52,948 nt of DNA, from NCBI GenBank assembly GCA_944389935.1, contig CALXOE010000021.1, forward strand, positions 1 to 52,948, given 5' to 3'. The DNA is from an uncultured Victivallis sp. GTDB lineage: Bacteria > Verrucomicrobiota > Lentisphaeria > Victivallales > Victivallaceae. Numbering within the stretch: the first letter of the stretch is position 1; each line of letters begins with the position of its first letter. Made by a program: the position numbers and the translations under genes. The notes under the pieces were generated by a model. It had not been told where the DNA came from, ran no database searches, and saw only the letters and a list, made by a program, of their open reading frames with translations. Shown here piece after piece: positions 44,797 through 52,943 of the stretch.

Positions 44797-45417
44797 ATGG
44801 CAGAGTACAGACGAAACGAGGAAAACTGGAACGAATATCAGTGGGAACGGGAGATACGCCGCGATGAACGGCGGATCAGCTGCTATTTCCGCGAGCTGCC
44901 CGGCTGCCTCGATCTGCCGGGAGAAGAGGATATGATCTTCAGCAATTTGCTCTCTCATCCCGATCTTGTCCCGACCGGCGGCGATCCTGACACCTTGCGG
45001 TTCTGGCAGAAACCCGACGAGGACGACGAGGACGACGAAGAGCCCGGCGATCCTCAGCGACGCCATCCCGGAGCCGAGGTCATTGACGAAATCGATCGCC
45101 TCGCAACCGAGTGGAACGTCTGCTGCGCTTCCCTCCTGCGCTCCAACCTCGATCTGCACGGGCTCGGCATCGTCTGCGCGTTCGGCAAACTCCTCGCGCG
45201 CGTGGCGGACTTCGTCGACACCGACGAAGAGACGGCCCGTGGACTCAAGATCAGCCTCGGCAAACGGGCGATCGCCGATCTCAACGAGCTCGTCGGCGGG
45301 CTTCAGCGGATCTGCGAACTGCAGCGGTCGCTGATTTCTCATGTGACGCTGACCATCGAACTGCTCGGCCATGTGCGGGAACGGCTCGTCGACCTTGTGG
45401 AGCAGTTGCGCAAATGA
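44797..45417 (+). CDS. Hypothetical protein, unknown
   Basis: A 206-residue soluble protein, WERE/RRDE-rich at the start, with an acidic stretch (DEDDEDDEEPGD) near residue 80 and a mostly helical C-terminal half (LLARVADFVDTDEETARGLK, LGKRAIADLNELVGGLQRIC). AAAGGAGG gives it a strong ribosome site. Its stop overlaps the start of the DUF2079 gene (ATGA), so the two are translationally coupled. No family recognised. Confidence 0.75.
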   Translation: MAEYRRNEENWNEYQWEREIRRDERRISCYFRELPGCLDLPGEEDMIFSNLLSHPDLVPTGGDPDTLRFWQKPDEDDEDDEEPGDPQRRHPGAEVIDEIDRLATEWNVCCASLLRSNLDLHGLGIVCAFGKLLARVADFVDTDEETARGLKISLGKRAIADLNELVGGLQRICELQRSLISHVTLTIELLGHVRERLVDLVEQLRK

Positions 45418-47609
45418 AGCGGAGTCCGACGACCGCGCCGGAACGGAATGCCTCCGGGCATCCGCTGCTGCCGCTCGCCGCCATGCTTCTGCTCGCCATC
45501 ACCGGGGCGGCTTCCGCCCGCGTGTTCTTCGGTCTTGCCGGAACCGATATGGTGCACTTCACGGTTCTCGGCGAAGATTGGCCCGGACCGGTGCCGCTCA
45601 TCGGCTGCGTTCTTCTCTTTGAACTGCTGCTGCTCAAACTGCGGGCACGCACGGTGCTCGAAGTGTTTGCGCCGTTTCTGCTCACGCTGCCGTTTCTGCC
45701 GTTCGCGCTCTCGATCAATCTGCCGATCGCCTATGCGGCCGCGGCGGGACTCACGATCTACCGTGCGGCGATGCTCGGCGCTTTCGACGGCGAAACGGCG
45801 CAAAAATATCTCCGGCGTCTGCCGTTCTTCTTCGCCGCGGCCGGGGTCCTCATGATCGGACTCGGCATCTTCGCCTCCCGTTACGCATACGACCGGATGT
45901 TCCTGACCATGCTCGACTGGGGGGTCTACGCCCAGACCGCGTGGCGCACATTCCACGGCGGCATCATGCAGGGGACCTGGCCCACCCCGAATTTTTCGGA
46001 GGGGCACTTCATGCCGGGATACTTCTTTCTGCTCGCCCCGTTCTACGGATTGCTGCCGTCGGTCAACACGGTGTTCGTGTCGGGTGCGCTGGCGCTCTGG
46101 GGAAGCGCGGGGCTGCTCTATTTCTTCGCGCGGCAGCGCGGATTTTCCCGCCCGTATGCGGCGGCTTTCGGGCTGGTATGGCTGCTCTGTCCGTCGGTGT
46201 CGAATTTGAATCTGACGGTCTTTTACGGAATCAATGCGATCGTCTTTTTCATTCCGGTCTTTTTCTGCTTCTATCTGCTGTATGAGGCAAAACGTTATCG
46301 CCTCGCATTCCTCGTGTTTCTCTTTTCGCTGACGCTCAAGGAGACGGTCGGAATCTTCTGGCTCGGCTGGGGGATTGTGAGTTTCATCGAAAAACGGAGG
46401 CGCGACGGCATTCTTTACGGCGTGATCGGTGCGGCGTGGTTTCTGCTCGGGATGAAAGTGCTGATTCCCCATTTTGCGGGCGGAGATTACATCTTCTACG
46501 GCCAGTTCGGACAGCTCGGCAACGGGATCGGGGATATCCTGCTCTCGCCTTTCACGCGCCCGGCGGAATTCTGGGGGCAGGTTTTCCGGGTCAAGAATCT
46601 GCAGTTCGTACTGCTGCTCCTGCTGCCGTTCTTCCCGGGGGCGCTGAACCGGCCGTGGCTGCTCGGAGCGGGGGCGATTCTGATCGGCTTCAACTTTATC
46701 CGCGGCAGCGAGGCGATCGTGAATCTCGTTCACCAGTATCAGGTCGAAACCATCGCGATGTTCGCCATCGCCCTGGTGCTCGGCGTGCGCCGCGTCAAGG
46801 CAGAAAGCCGGCCCGCCCGGCTGCTGCGCTGGCAACTCACCGGCGCCCGGCGGCAGAATACGCGCCTGGCAATGACCGCCGGAACCGTCGGCTGCGCACT
46901 CTTCGCCCATCTCTTTTTCGCGGAGAGCTTCTACGGGAAAAACAACCTTGAACGGCTCGCCTACTTTTCCGACGTGCGAGATGCCGTCGCCGCAATGGAA
47001 CAGCAGATTCCCCCGGGAGAGCCGGTCTCGGCGGGACTCTCGGTCGCGCCGCAGCTTCTCTTCCGGAATCCGCTTTACGGCGAAGAACGGCCCGAGGGGA
47101 AATTCCTCACCTACCACATCGGGGAGGACCCGATGGGGATTCCACTCAAAAAACACCGGAAGTTCCTGAGCGACCCGGATCTGCATCTGCTTCAGACACG
47201 ACTGCTCGAGGACGGACGCACGCTCTTTCTCTTCCGACGCGGAAGCGATCCGGAGAAAACAACTCCGGAATCCGCCGCCGGCAGCGCGACCCGCACACCT
47301 TCTGGCGCGCGAACGTTCCCGGTTGAGGATGAGAGAGGAGTCCGTTATTTCACGGCGTCGATCCTGCCGGATGGAGAGACGACCCGCATCGTCTTCCGGC
47401 TGCTGCGTCCGCTGCCCGGGTTTGCCCGCATTCATCTGCAACTGCTGTTCTCCGAAGACACGGGCTACTTCCGGAGTTTCTTCTTCGCCGACGCCGCGGC
47501 CCTGCCCGAACGCACCCCGGCCGGTACCGTCTATGAACTCACGCTGCCGTTCTCCATGCGTGAACTCGAGACGGCAAAACCCGCATTTCAACTGCAGTTC
47601 CTCCGATAA
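45414..47609 (+). CDS. DUF2079 polytopic membrane protein
   Basis: A 731-residue membrane protein with a cluster of hydrophobic helices to about residue 490, then a soluble tail. DUF2079 hallmarks are MLDWGVYAQTAWRTFHGG, then NFSEGHFMPGYFFLLAPFYG, with His and Glu in the first periplasmic loop, and FSLTLKETVGIFWLGWGI. The family resembles GT-C glycosyltransferases acting on lipid-linked sugars, but no activity is proven. The start at 45414 overlaps the previous stop by 4 bp. Confidence 0.82.
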   Translation: MKRSPTTAPERNASGHPLLPLAAMLLLAITGAASARVFFGLAGTDMVHFTVLGEDWPGPVPLIGCVLLFELLLLKLRARTVLEVFAPFLLTLPFLPFALSINLPIAYAAAAGLTIYRAAMLGAFDGETAQKYLRRLPFFFAAAGVLMIGLGIFASRYAYDRMFLTMLDWGVYAQTAWRTFHGGIMQGTWPTPNFSEGHFMPGYFFLLAPFYGLLPSVNTVFVSGALALWGSAGLLYFFARQRGFSRPYAAAFGLVWLLCPSVSNLNLTVFYGINAIVFFIPVFFCFYLLYEAKRYRLAFLVFLFSLTLKETVGIFWLGWGIVSFIEKRRRDGILYGVIGAAWFLLGMKVLIPHFAGGDYIFYGQFGQLGNGIGDILLSPFTRPAEFWGQVFRVKNLQFVLLLLLPFFPGALNRPWLLGAGAILIGFNFIRGSEAIVNLVHQYQVETIAMFAIALVLGVRRVKAESRPARLLRWQLTGARRQNTRLAMTAGTVGCALFAHLFFAESFYGKNNLERLAYFSDVRDAVAAMEQQIPPGEPVSAGLSVAPQLLFRNPLYGEERPEGKFLTYHIGEDPMGIPLKKHRKFLSDPDLHLLQTRLLEDGRTLFLFRRGSDPEKTTPESAAGSATRTPSGARTFPVEDERGVRYFTASILPDGETTRIVFRLLRPLPGFARIHLQLLFSEDTGYFRSFFFADAAALPERTPAGTVYELTLPFSMRELETAKPAFQLQFLR

Positions 47610-47628
47610 CGACGATTCCCGTCTCCGC

Positions 47629-47673
47629 TTGTAAAAATACGAATTCGTAGTATATTATTGAAATACGAATTCG
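47629..47673 (+). promoter_or_regulatory. Promoter with twin MarR-type operators
   Basis: TTGTAA (47629-47634), 16-base spacer and TATATT (47651-47656) form the promoter. A perfect palindrome TACGAATTCGTA (47638-47649) fills the spacer and a second copy TACGAATTCG (47664-47673) lies just past the start point, so a bound MarR dimer would block it. Confidence 0.65.
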
Positions 47674-47694
47674 GATTTAAAATATGAGGAATCT

Positions 47695-48138
47695 ATGCGG
47701 AATCGGATCAAAAAACTGGTCGATGCGACGAATGTGATCGATCACGCCTATCTGGTCAAGGGGCGGTCACTCGCGGTGAAGCCGAACATCGTGGTGCTGC
47801 TGTATGCGCTGGCCAACGACGAGAACCTCTCCCAGAGCAAGCTGCACAATGAGTGGCTGCTGCCGCTTTCGACGATCAACACCATCGTAACCGAATGCAG
47901 AAATGCCGGTTACATCACGCTCGAGCCGATTCCGGGGAAACGGCGCGAATGCATTCTGCGGTTCACGCCGCGGGGGCGGGAGTTCGCGGACCTGATCCTC
48001 GCGGAGATTCATGCGGCGGAAGAGGAAGCGATGCGGGAGACGCTCGCGCACTTCCCGCCGGAGTTCGTCGAGGCACTGGAGTTTTATGCGAAGAGTTTTC
48101 ACAACGCTTTGAATCAGAAAGTCGGCGACGATGCGTAA
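47695..48138 (+). CDS. MarR family transcriptional regulator
   Basis: A 147-residue winged-helix regulator. The recognition part is LSQSKLHNEWLLPLSTINTI and VTECRNAGYITLEPIPGKRR; the wing is RECILRFTPRGREFADLIL. Flanking helices form the dimer. The twin TACGAATTCG palindromes in its promoter suggest autoregulation. It overlaps the MATE pump gene by 8 bp, a usual arrangement for drug- or toxin-responsive export. Confidence 0.92.
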   Translation: MRNRIKKLVDATNVIDHAYLVKGRSLAVKPNIVVLLYALANDENLSQSKLHNEWLLPLSTINTIVTECRNAGYITLEPIPGKRRECILRFTPRGREFADLILAEIHAAEEEAMRETLAHFPPEFVEALEFYAKSFHNALNQKVGDDA

Positions 48139-49471
48139 CGATCAGCGGTTGTTCTGGAAATACGTGGCGCCATCGGTTTTCGGCGCGCTCATCGGCGGAT
48201 CGTTCGCGATCGTCGACGCGATTTTCATCGGACTTTCAGGAGGGAAAAACGCGCTCGCGGCGGCGGCGGTCACGTGGCCCGTAGTCATGCTGCTGCAGGC
48301 GTTCGGGTTTCTGGTCGGCTCGGGCGGCGCGGTGCTGATCGCGCAGAGTCGCGGGGCGGACGATTCCGACCGCGAACAGCGGATCTTCGCGCGGACACTG
48401 TTTCTGGCGTTTGCATGGAGCTTACTGCTGACGCTGCTGACGTTCCCGGTTCTGCGTCCGCTTCTCGCGGCGCTCGGCGCAACGGAGGAACTCATGCCGG
48501 TCTCGCTGCGGTATGCGCAGGTCCTGACCGGAGGGATGGTGTTTTCGGTTTTCATGTCGGTCTGTCTCGAGGTGATCCGCAACGACGGGCACCCGACGCT
48601 CTCCATGCTGCTGATGGTAACGGGGCTTCTCTGCAATATCGCGCTTGACTGGGTATTCGTCTTTCTGCTCGGATTCGGGGCGGTCGGCGCGGCGATCGCG
48701 ACGGTCGTAAGCCAGGGCGGCGCCTGCGTGCTGGGCACACTCTATTTTCTCTCGCCGCTGACACGCCTGCGTTTTTCCCGGGAGATGTTCCGTCCGGTCT
48801 GGAGCGAAATCGCCGCAATCACCGTGACCGGACTGCCGATCTTCGGCAACATGCTCTCGATCATCGCGATGCTCTACATGCACAACGCGCAGTCGCTGCG
48901 CTACGGAGGCATCGACGGGCTCGCAGCCTACACGGTCATCTCCTCGCTCGAAGCGCTCGGCTCGATGTTCATGACCGGCATCGCGGGGGGCGTCCAGCCG
49001 CTGTCGGCCTCGATGTACGGCGCGGGGAAACGCAAACGGCAGAACCGGTTCGGCAACTATGGGTACGGCTTCGCGTTTCTCTCGGGAGTCGCACTGGTGG
49101 GATTCTCTTTTGCCATGCACAAATTCATTCCGGGATGGATGGGGCTCGCCGACGGCGAAGCGCGGGATCTGGCAATGCGCGGCATCCTGCTGTCGGCGCC
49201 GGCGTTCCTGCTGCTGGGTGTGATCCGGGTGGCGGCGTTCTACTACCAGTCGACCGGAGCGATCGTCAAATCCTCGCTGCTGATCTACGGAGACTCGTTC
49301 GCAGCACTGCCGTTGTGCATTTTCACGCTGCCGCTCTGGTTCGGCATGGATGGCGTGTGGCTCGCGATGCCGGTCTCGCGCATTCTGCTGATGATGCTGC
49401 TGCTCTACTTCTGGTTCGGCATGAAGCGATACCGGGGAAAAACGAAAACCTTGGAGAAACAATATGCCTGA
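48131..49471 (+). CDS. MATE family efflux transporter
   Basis: A 446-residue, 12-helix exporter of the multidrug and toxic compound extrusion family (NorM/DinF-like). It has IGGSFAIVDAIFIGLSGGKN, AAAAVTWPVVMLLQAFGFLV and GSGGAVLIAQSRGADDSDRE in the first half, and GLPIFGNMLSIIAMLYMHNA in the second. It pumps cationic compounds out using Na+ or H+. It lies between marR and a GNAT gene with overlaps of 8 bp on each side, one operon. Confidence 0.93.
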   Translation: MRNDQRLFWKYVAPSVFGALIGGSFAIVDAIFIGLSGGKNALAAAAVTWPVVMLLQAFGFLVGSGGAVLIAQSRGADDSDREQRIFARTLFLAFAWSLLLTLLTFPVLRPLLAALGATEELMPVSLRYAQVLTGGMVFSVFMSVCLEVIRNDGHPTLSMLLMVTGLLCNIALDWVFVFLLGFGAVGAAIATVVSQGGACVLGTLYFLSPLTRLRFSREMFRPVWSEIAAITVTGLPIFGNMLSIIAMLYMHNAQSLRYGGIDGLAAYTVISSLEALGSMFMTGIAGGVQPLSASMYGAGKRKRQNRFGNYGYGFAFLSGVALVGFSFAMHKFIPGWMGLADGEARDLAMRGILLSAPAFLLLGVIRVAAFYYQSTGAIVKSSLLIYGDSFAALPLCIFTLPLWFGMDGVWLAMPVSRILLMMLLLYFWFGMKRYRGKTKTLEKQYA

Positions 49472-49994
49472 CGCCTTCATGCTGACTCCGCTCGAAAACA
49501 CGGAACTGCCGGAATTCAAACGGGAAATGCAACGGGCATTCCAGCTCGGTTACGAGGCGGAATTCGGTCCCTGCGCCGAACCGATCCTGCCGGAAGAGGA
49601 CATCGACCGCTCGCTGAACGCCGAGGGGGCGGTCGCCTACGCGGCCCGGGTCGGCGGCGTCATGGCGGGCGGAGCCGTCGTAAAGATCGACCGCAAAACC
49701 CGCCACAACGAACTCGAACTCCTTTTTGTCAGAGCGGGGACACAGAGCCGCGGCATCGGCCGGAGAATCTGGAACTCGCTTGAAAGGCTCTATCCCGACA
49801 CGGCCGAGTGGGAGACGTTCACCCCCTATTTTGAAAAACGCAACATCCACTTCTACGTCAACTGCTGCGGTTTCCGGATCGTGGAATTTTTCAACCCACG
49901 CCACAAACTCCCGCTCGCGGAGGGGGAAGCCCCCGGTAACATGGCCCCGGAGGCCGCGGACTACTTCTTCCGCTTCGTCAAAACAGAAAAGTAG
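49464..49994 (+). CDS. GNAT family N-acetyltransferase
   Basis: A 176-residue acetyltransferase. The acetyl-CoA loop is FVRAGTQSRGIGRRIWNSLE (Q-x-x-G-x-G/A), preceded by AGGAVVKIDRKTRHNELELL, with C-terminal GFRIVEFFNPRH. It modifies an unknown amine. Third gene of the marR-MATE operon, so it may act on the same class of drug. Confidence 0.9.
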   Translation: MPDAFMLTPLENTELPEFKREMQRAFQLGYEAEFGPCAEPILPEEDIDRSLNAEGAVAYAARVGGVMAGGAVVKIDRKTRHNELELLFVRAGTQSRGIGRRIWNSLERLYPDTAEWETFTPYFEKRNIHFYVNCCGFRIVEFFNPRHKLPLAEGEAPGNMAPEAADYFFRFVKTEK

Positions 49995-50041
49995 CGCGAT
50001 CCAGCCCGCAAAAAATTTTCCGATTTTTTTCATGCAGGGAC

Positions 50042-50081
50042 TTGATATTCTCTAAATATCTGTTACATTTATCTACAGATA
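50042..50081 (+). promoter_or_regulatory. Promoter and inverted repeat before the Fur-family gene
   Basis: TTGATA (50042-50047), 16-base spacer, TACATT (50064-50069). A perfect inverted repeat TATCTGT-11-ACAGATA (50057-50063, 50075-50081) spans the -10 region, a likely binding site for the regulator itself. Confidence 0.5.
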
Positions 50082-50102
50082 AGATACAATTAGGTGGACT
50101 CA

Positions 50103-50525
50103 ATGATGAAGAGCATCGAAACAGATCCGGAATTTGCTGAGATGTGCCGGCGAATCGGTTGGAAGTGCACATCGCAGCGGATGGCGGTGTATGAGTTTCT
50201 GAAAGGGAATCTCGACCATCCTGACGTGGATACGGTCTGGGCGGCGGTCCGGGAATCGCTTCCGACGATTTCGCGCGAGAGCGTCTACCGGATATTGAAC
50301 GAATTTGCGGAAAAGGAGATCATCCGGCGACTCAATCACATCGACAATGCGCGGTACGATTCACGCACGGATGCGCATGGTCACTTCATCTGCACGAAAT
50401 GCGGGAAAATCATGGATTTCGACTGGCCGGAGGGGGTGGCGATCCCAAACGGAACTCAGTCGGGGAAAGTGATTCATAAGGAACTTCGGCTCGTCGGCTT
50501 CTGCAACGAGTGCGCGGGAAAGTGA
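50103..50525 (+). CDS. Fur/PerR family regulator
   Basis: A 140-residue Fur-superfamily regulator. The DNA-binding winged helix is RRIGWKCTSQRMAVYEFLKG and SRESVYRILNEFAEKEIIRR. The metal site has AHGHFICTKCGK (H-x-H and the first Cys pair) and CNEC near the end for structural zinc. PerR-like size suggests a peroxide- or metal-responsive role, but the metal cannot be told. I chose the ATG at 50103 (a second follows at once), with AGGTGG upstream. Confidence 0.92.
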   Translation: MMKSIETDPEFAEMCRRIGWKCTSQRMAVYEFLKGNLDHPDVDTVWAAVRESLPTISRESVYRILNEFAEKEIIRRLNHIDNARYDSRTDAHGHFICTKCGKIMDFDWPEGVAIPNGTQSGKVIHKELRLVGFCNECAGK

Positions 50526-50594
50526 TGAAACGGGCCCGGCCCGTATGGTGAAACAAACAACATCTCCAACCCCAAACCAACCAGGAGGAACATC

Positions 50595-51158
50595 ATGAGA
50601 AGCATCACCAGAATCGAACTGCAGTACGCGCACCGGTTCTACAAGTTCCAGGGCGAAGCTCAGTATCTGCACGGCCACACCGGCGTGCTGACGATCGAAG
50701 TGGAGGACACTGTCAATCCGGGCGTCAACATGGTGTTCCCGTGCAATGAGATCCAGAAAGTGGCGTGGGATGTGCTGAAAAACTTCGATCATGCGCTCGT
50801 CCTGCGCGAGGATGATCCGCTGCTTCCCGCGATTCTCGACGTATACGAGAAGCAGGGAATCCGCAACGGCGCCCCCTCCAACAAAATGAGAGGAGCGGCG
50901 TTCAAGACCGAACTGGCCACCGCCTATCCGGAATGCCGGCTGGTTGTGACCAAAGAGACGATGACGGTCGAGGGAATGATCAAGATCGTCTACGATCTGC
51001 TGAAAGATAAGCTCAACATCGCGAAGTTGACGTTCACGAGCGGAGTCAACGCTGCGACCCAGGAGTACAAGCCGACGGGTACGGTTGATCGCTGTCCGCT
51101 CTGCGGGGTGGCGCTGGTTGACGGCGTCTGTCCGAAGTGCGGATACAAAAAGCACTGA
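50595..51158 (+). CDS. 6-pyruvoyl-tetrahydropterin synthase / QueD family protein with C-terminal zinc ribbon
   Basis: A 187-residue PTPS-fold protein. Zinc-binding histidines lie in YAHRFY and LHGHTG; then IEVEDTVNPGVNMVFPCNEI, FDHALVL and VVTKETMTVEGMIKIV. The catalytic cysteine that QueD has a few residues before HGH is absent (EAQYLHGH). A zinc ribbon is added at the end, CPLCGVALVDGVCPKCGYKK. The usual job is carboxy-tetrahydropterin formation for queuosine; the missing Cys suggests a different reaction. It lies 70 bp after the Fur-family gene on the same strand and may be under its control. AGGAGG precedes the start. Confidence 0.85.
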   Translation: MRSITRIELQYAHRFYKFQGEAQYLHGHTGVLTIEVEDTVNPGVNMVFPCNEIQKVAWDVLKNFDHALVLREDDPLLPAILDVYEKQGIRNGAPSNKMRGAAFKTELATAYPECRLVVTKETMTVEGMIKIVYDLLKDKLNIAKLTFTSGVNAATQEYKPTGTVDRCPLCGVALVDGVCPKCGYKKH

Positions 51159-51205
51159 AGTGTCTTCCGGCCCGGATCGCTTGATGGATCCGGGTACGGA
51201 CGGCA

Positions 51206-51260
51206 GGCGGGAACTTCACGGAGGGAACTGCCCTCTCTCCGGCGGAATTCCCGCCTTTTT
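51206..51260 (+). terminator. Terminator after the PTPS gene
   Basis: GGCGGGAA (51206-51213) pairs with TTCCCGCC (51248-51255), followed by TTTTT. A second hairpin GAGGG-CCCTC lies in the loop. It also sits at the end of the converging gene 51616-51266. Confidence 0.75.
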
Positions 51261-51265
51261 GCATT

Positions 51266-51616
51266 TTATCCGAGCAGCAGTGATGCATGGTCAAGGATTT
51301 TGAGTCCAGCGGCGCAGGCGGGGCAGTCGCACCATTTTCCGCCCTGCGCCTTGACTTCGCGGGCATGGGCGACCATCGCTTTGGCCCGTTCCGCGCCGAA
51401 GATCTGAATTCCCTGCGGGGACTCGAAAAATTCGATCACGTGATCGATGGTGGAAATACTCTCACGGATTTCCTGCAGCAGGATGGCTCCAGCGGCTTTT
51501 TTCGCGTCGGCATCTGCGGCGGCGATCCAGTTCTGACCGGCCTCCTTGAGTTCTTTGCAGCAGGAAGTGGCGGCAATCATCTCCCGAACAGTCTGGGTAA
51601 GTTCATTCTGGTCCAT
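51266..51616 (-). CDS. Small CDCPAC protein, unknown
   Basis: A 116-residue helical protein starting MDQNELTQTVREMIAATSCC and ending with AKAMVAHAREVKAQGGKWCD followed by CPACAAGLKIL. The CDCPAC cysteines plus an SCC pair near the start look like a metal or redox site. Similar short proteins appear in anaerobic Firmicutes and PVC genomes, often mislabelled Hsp90; no function is known. I chose the ATG at 51616 with AAGGAG upstream. It ends at the shared terminator region. Confidence 0.8.
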   Translation of the reverse strand: MDQNELTQTVREMIAATSCCKELKEAGQNWIAAADADAKKAAGAILLQEIRESISTIDHVIEFFESPQGIQIFGAERAKAMVAHAREVKAQGGKWCDCPACAAGLKILDHASLLLG

Positions 51617-51904
51617 GTTTCGACTCCTTATCATTGCGGGGGACGGGATGTCCTCCGGATTTATTATAAACGCGATTTTTTGAAATACAAGTCCGGGGAA
51701 CGTTTCATCGTGAAATTTCGAGAGGAAACGAGTCAGGCGATCATCCGGTCAGGCTGGTCAGGCGAAAGGGAGAATTCGTTTGAACCAGGCGGTCGTTCCG
51801 GTGAAATATGGTTTTGAGCAGATTGCAAAGGGCTCGGAGCGGGTTTTCAGCCAGATTTCTGAAAACAAATTGCAAGATAGGGGAAAAGTTCCGGGATTCA
51901 GCGC
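51617..51904. other. Spacer before the tRNA
   Basis: No gene I can support between the CDCPAC gene and the tRNA promoter. Confidence 0.5.
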
Positions 51905-51932
51905 TTGCATTTATCTGGAAACGTTCTATATT
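51905..51932 (+). promoter_or_regulatory. Promoter of tRNA-Pro
   Basis: TTGCAT (51905-51910), 16-base spacer, TATATT (51927-51932), 13 bp before the tRNA. Confidence 0.7.
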
Positions 51933-51945
51933 AATAAAACCGCTA

Positions 51946-52023
51946 CGGGGTGTGGCTCAGTCTGGCTAGAGCGCTGCGTTCGGGACGCAGAGGCCGGAGG
52001 TTCAAATCCTCTCACCCCGACCA
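51946..52023 (+). tRNA. tRNA-Pro (CGG)
   Basis: A 78-nt tRNA with encoded CCA. The acceptor stem is CGGGGTG/CACCCCG. The D-arm is GGCTCAGTCTGGCTAGAGC. The anticodon arm is CTGCG-TTCGGGA-CGCAG, giving anticodon CGG that reads CCG proline codons. The T-arm is GGAGG-TTCAAAT-CCTCT. It has its own promoter and terminator. tRNA genes often serve as integration sites, and the AT-rich stretch after it fits that. Confidence 0.95.
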
Positions 52024-52039
52024 TTTTGAAAATTCTCCG

Positions 52040-52065
52040 CCGACCGGTCTTCTGGTCGGTTTTTT
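52040..52065 (+). terminator. Terminator of tRNA-Pro
   Basis: CCGACC-GGTCTTCT-GGTCGG followed by TTTTTT, 17 bp after the tRNA. Confidence 0.85.
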
Positions 52066-52180
52066 CATTTCGGGGGTAAATTTGAGCTCAACACCCCATT
52101 TCCCAGACAGCGGAGAATCTCCACTTTTCTCTTATGAAGGTGTGTTTCAGACCCTCTCCCGGTAAATTCTCCGGGGGAGT

Positions 52181-52196
52181 AAAAGACCGGTCTTTT
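52181..52196. repeat. Perfect 16-bp palindrome
   Basis: AAAAGACCGGTCTTTT is self-complementary throughout and shares GACCGGTCTT with the tRNA terminator 140 bp upstream. Confidence 0.6.
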
Positions 52197-52470
52197 GGTC
52201 TGGAGAGCATTTTTTGGAGGAAGCACACGTCGAAAAACCGACCTTTGATCGTCAATTTTTCTCTGCCATACATTCATTTTGTAATCTTTTATTAAAGTAA
52301 CATGCTGGTAATCAACGAATAAAACAAAATATGCCAGCAAAGGACATGTGTTCGAAAAATCCAGAGGTCGGTACTCTATTCGCCCAATTCATAACAAAAG
52401 TCTTTTTGATTTAGAGAATTTTTCGAGTTTTGCGAAATTCGTTTTTTCAGAACAAACGACCTTACTCAAA

Positions 52471-52522
52471 AAACAAAACGGAGCAAGATCTTTGCAAGGA
52501 AAGAACTTGCTCCGTTTTGTTT
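52471..52522. terminator. Strong 17-bp hairpin
   Basis: AAACAAAACGGAGCAAG (52471-52487) pairs perfectly with CTTGCTCCGTTTTGTTT (52506-52522) around an 18-base loop. A/T-rich ends and a GC core suit a terminator for either strand, or a short RNA. Confidence 0.5.
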
Positions 52523-52619
52523 GCAGGGATATTATTTGAAGAAAGGATAGTATTTTGGAAAAATCAATCCCTTTTCTGATCAATCTAAAAGAGAGGCAGA
52601 GGGGATTGTGATTTCAGAA

Positions 52620-52943
52620 TTAATCGTGAAACATCTTTTCCTGTTCCGCCCATGAGTCGGGAAAACTCCGGCGGCAACTATCCCAGGAAAGGTCAAGTTC
52701 GCCGGAGAGGAGTTTATGAATGATCTTTGGGGAGAGGAGTGTCAGGCGAATCGTCCGGGAAATATGCCCTGAATCAACTCCGATGGTTGCTGCCAGATCT
52801 TTGATGTTGGAAAATTTTCCTTCATCAATCATTTTCTGCCAGCGGAAAGCCCGGGCAAGAGCCAGCTGAACTGGAGTATATTCTACATGTTCACTGTCGG
52901 GGGTAAAAATTCTCGTTCTGCCACCGGCGATTTTGAAAATCAA
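52620..52943 (-). CDS. HTH protein of a mobile element, 5' end cut by the window
   Basis: At least 107 residues end at 52620. The frame is still open at the right edge, with only a TTG at 52943, so the true start may lie outside. A helix-turn-helix region reads YTPVQLALARAFRWQKMIDE, then IKDLAATIGVDSGHISRTIR and LTLLSPKIIHKLLSGEL. This LARAF-W ... HISR-RL-LL-P-I pattern belongs to small DNA-binding proteins found beside serine recombinases on integrative elements. It probably marks the start of an island next to tRNA-Pro. Confidence 0.6.
   Translation of the reverse strand: MIFKIAGGRTRIFTPDSEHVEYTPVQLALARAFRWQKMIDEGKFSNIKDLAATIGVDSGHISRTIRLTLLSPKIIHKLLSGELDLSWDSCRRSFPDSWAEQEKMFHD

Larger units (their letters stand above)
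52066..52619. other. AT-rich gene-poor stretch after tRNA-Pro
   Basis: No protein gene I can support. It holds an imperfect second copy of the tRNA terminator region: AAATTCTCCG at 52164-52173 (also 52030-52039), and GACCGGTCTT inside the palindrome at 52181-52196 (also 52042-52051). A long hairpin lies at 52471-52522. Base composition differs from the chromosome. Confidence 0.45.

Noticed and set aside
45339..47591. Long minus-strand open frame opposite the DUF2079 gene
   Set aside because: Antisense shadow rich in Arg, Glu and Gln with no membrane segments or motifs; the plus-strand frame has DUF2079 hallmarks and a coupled start.
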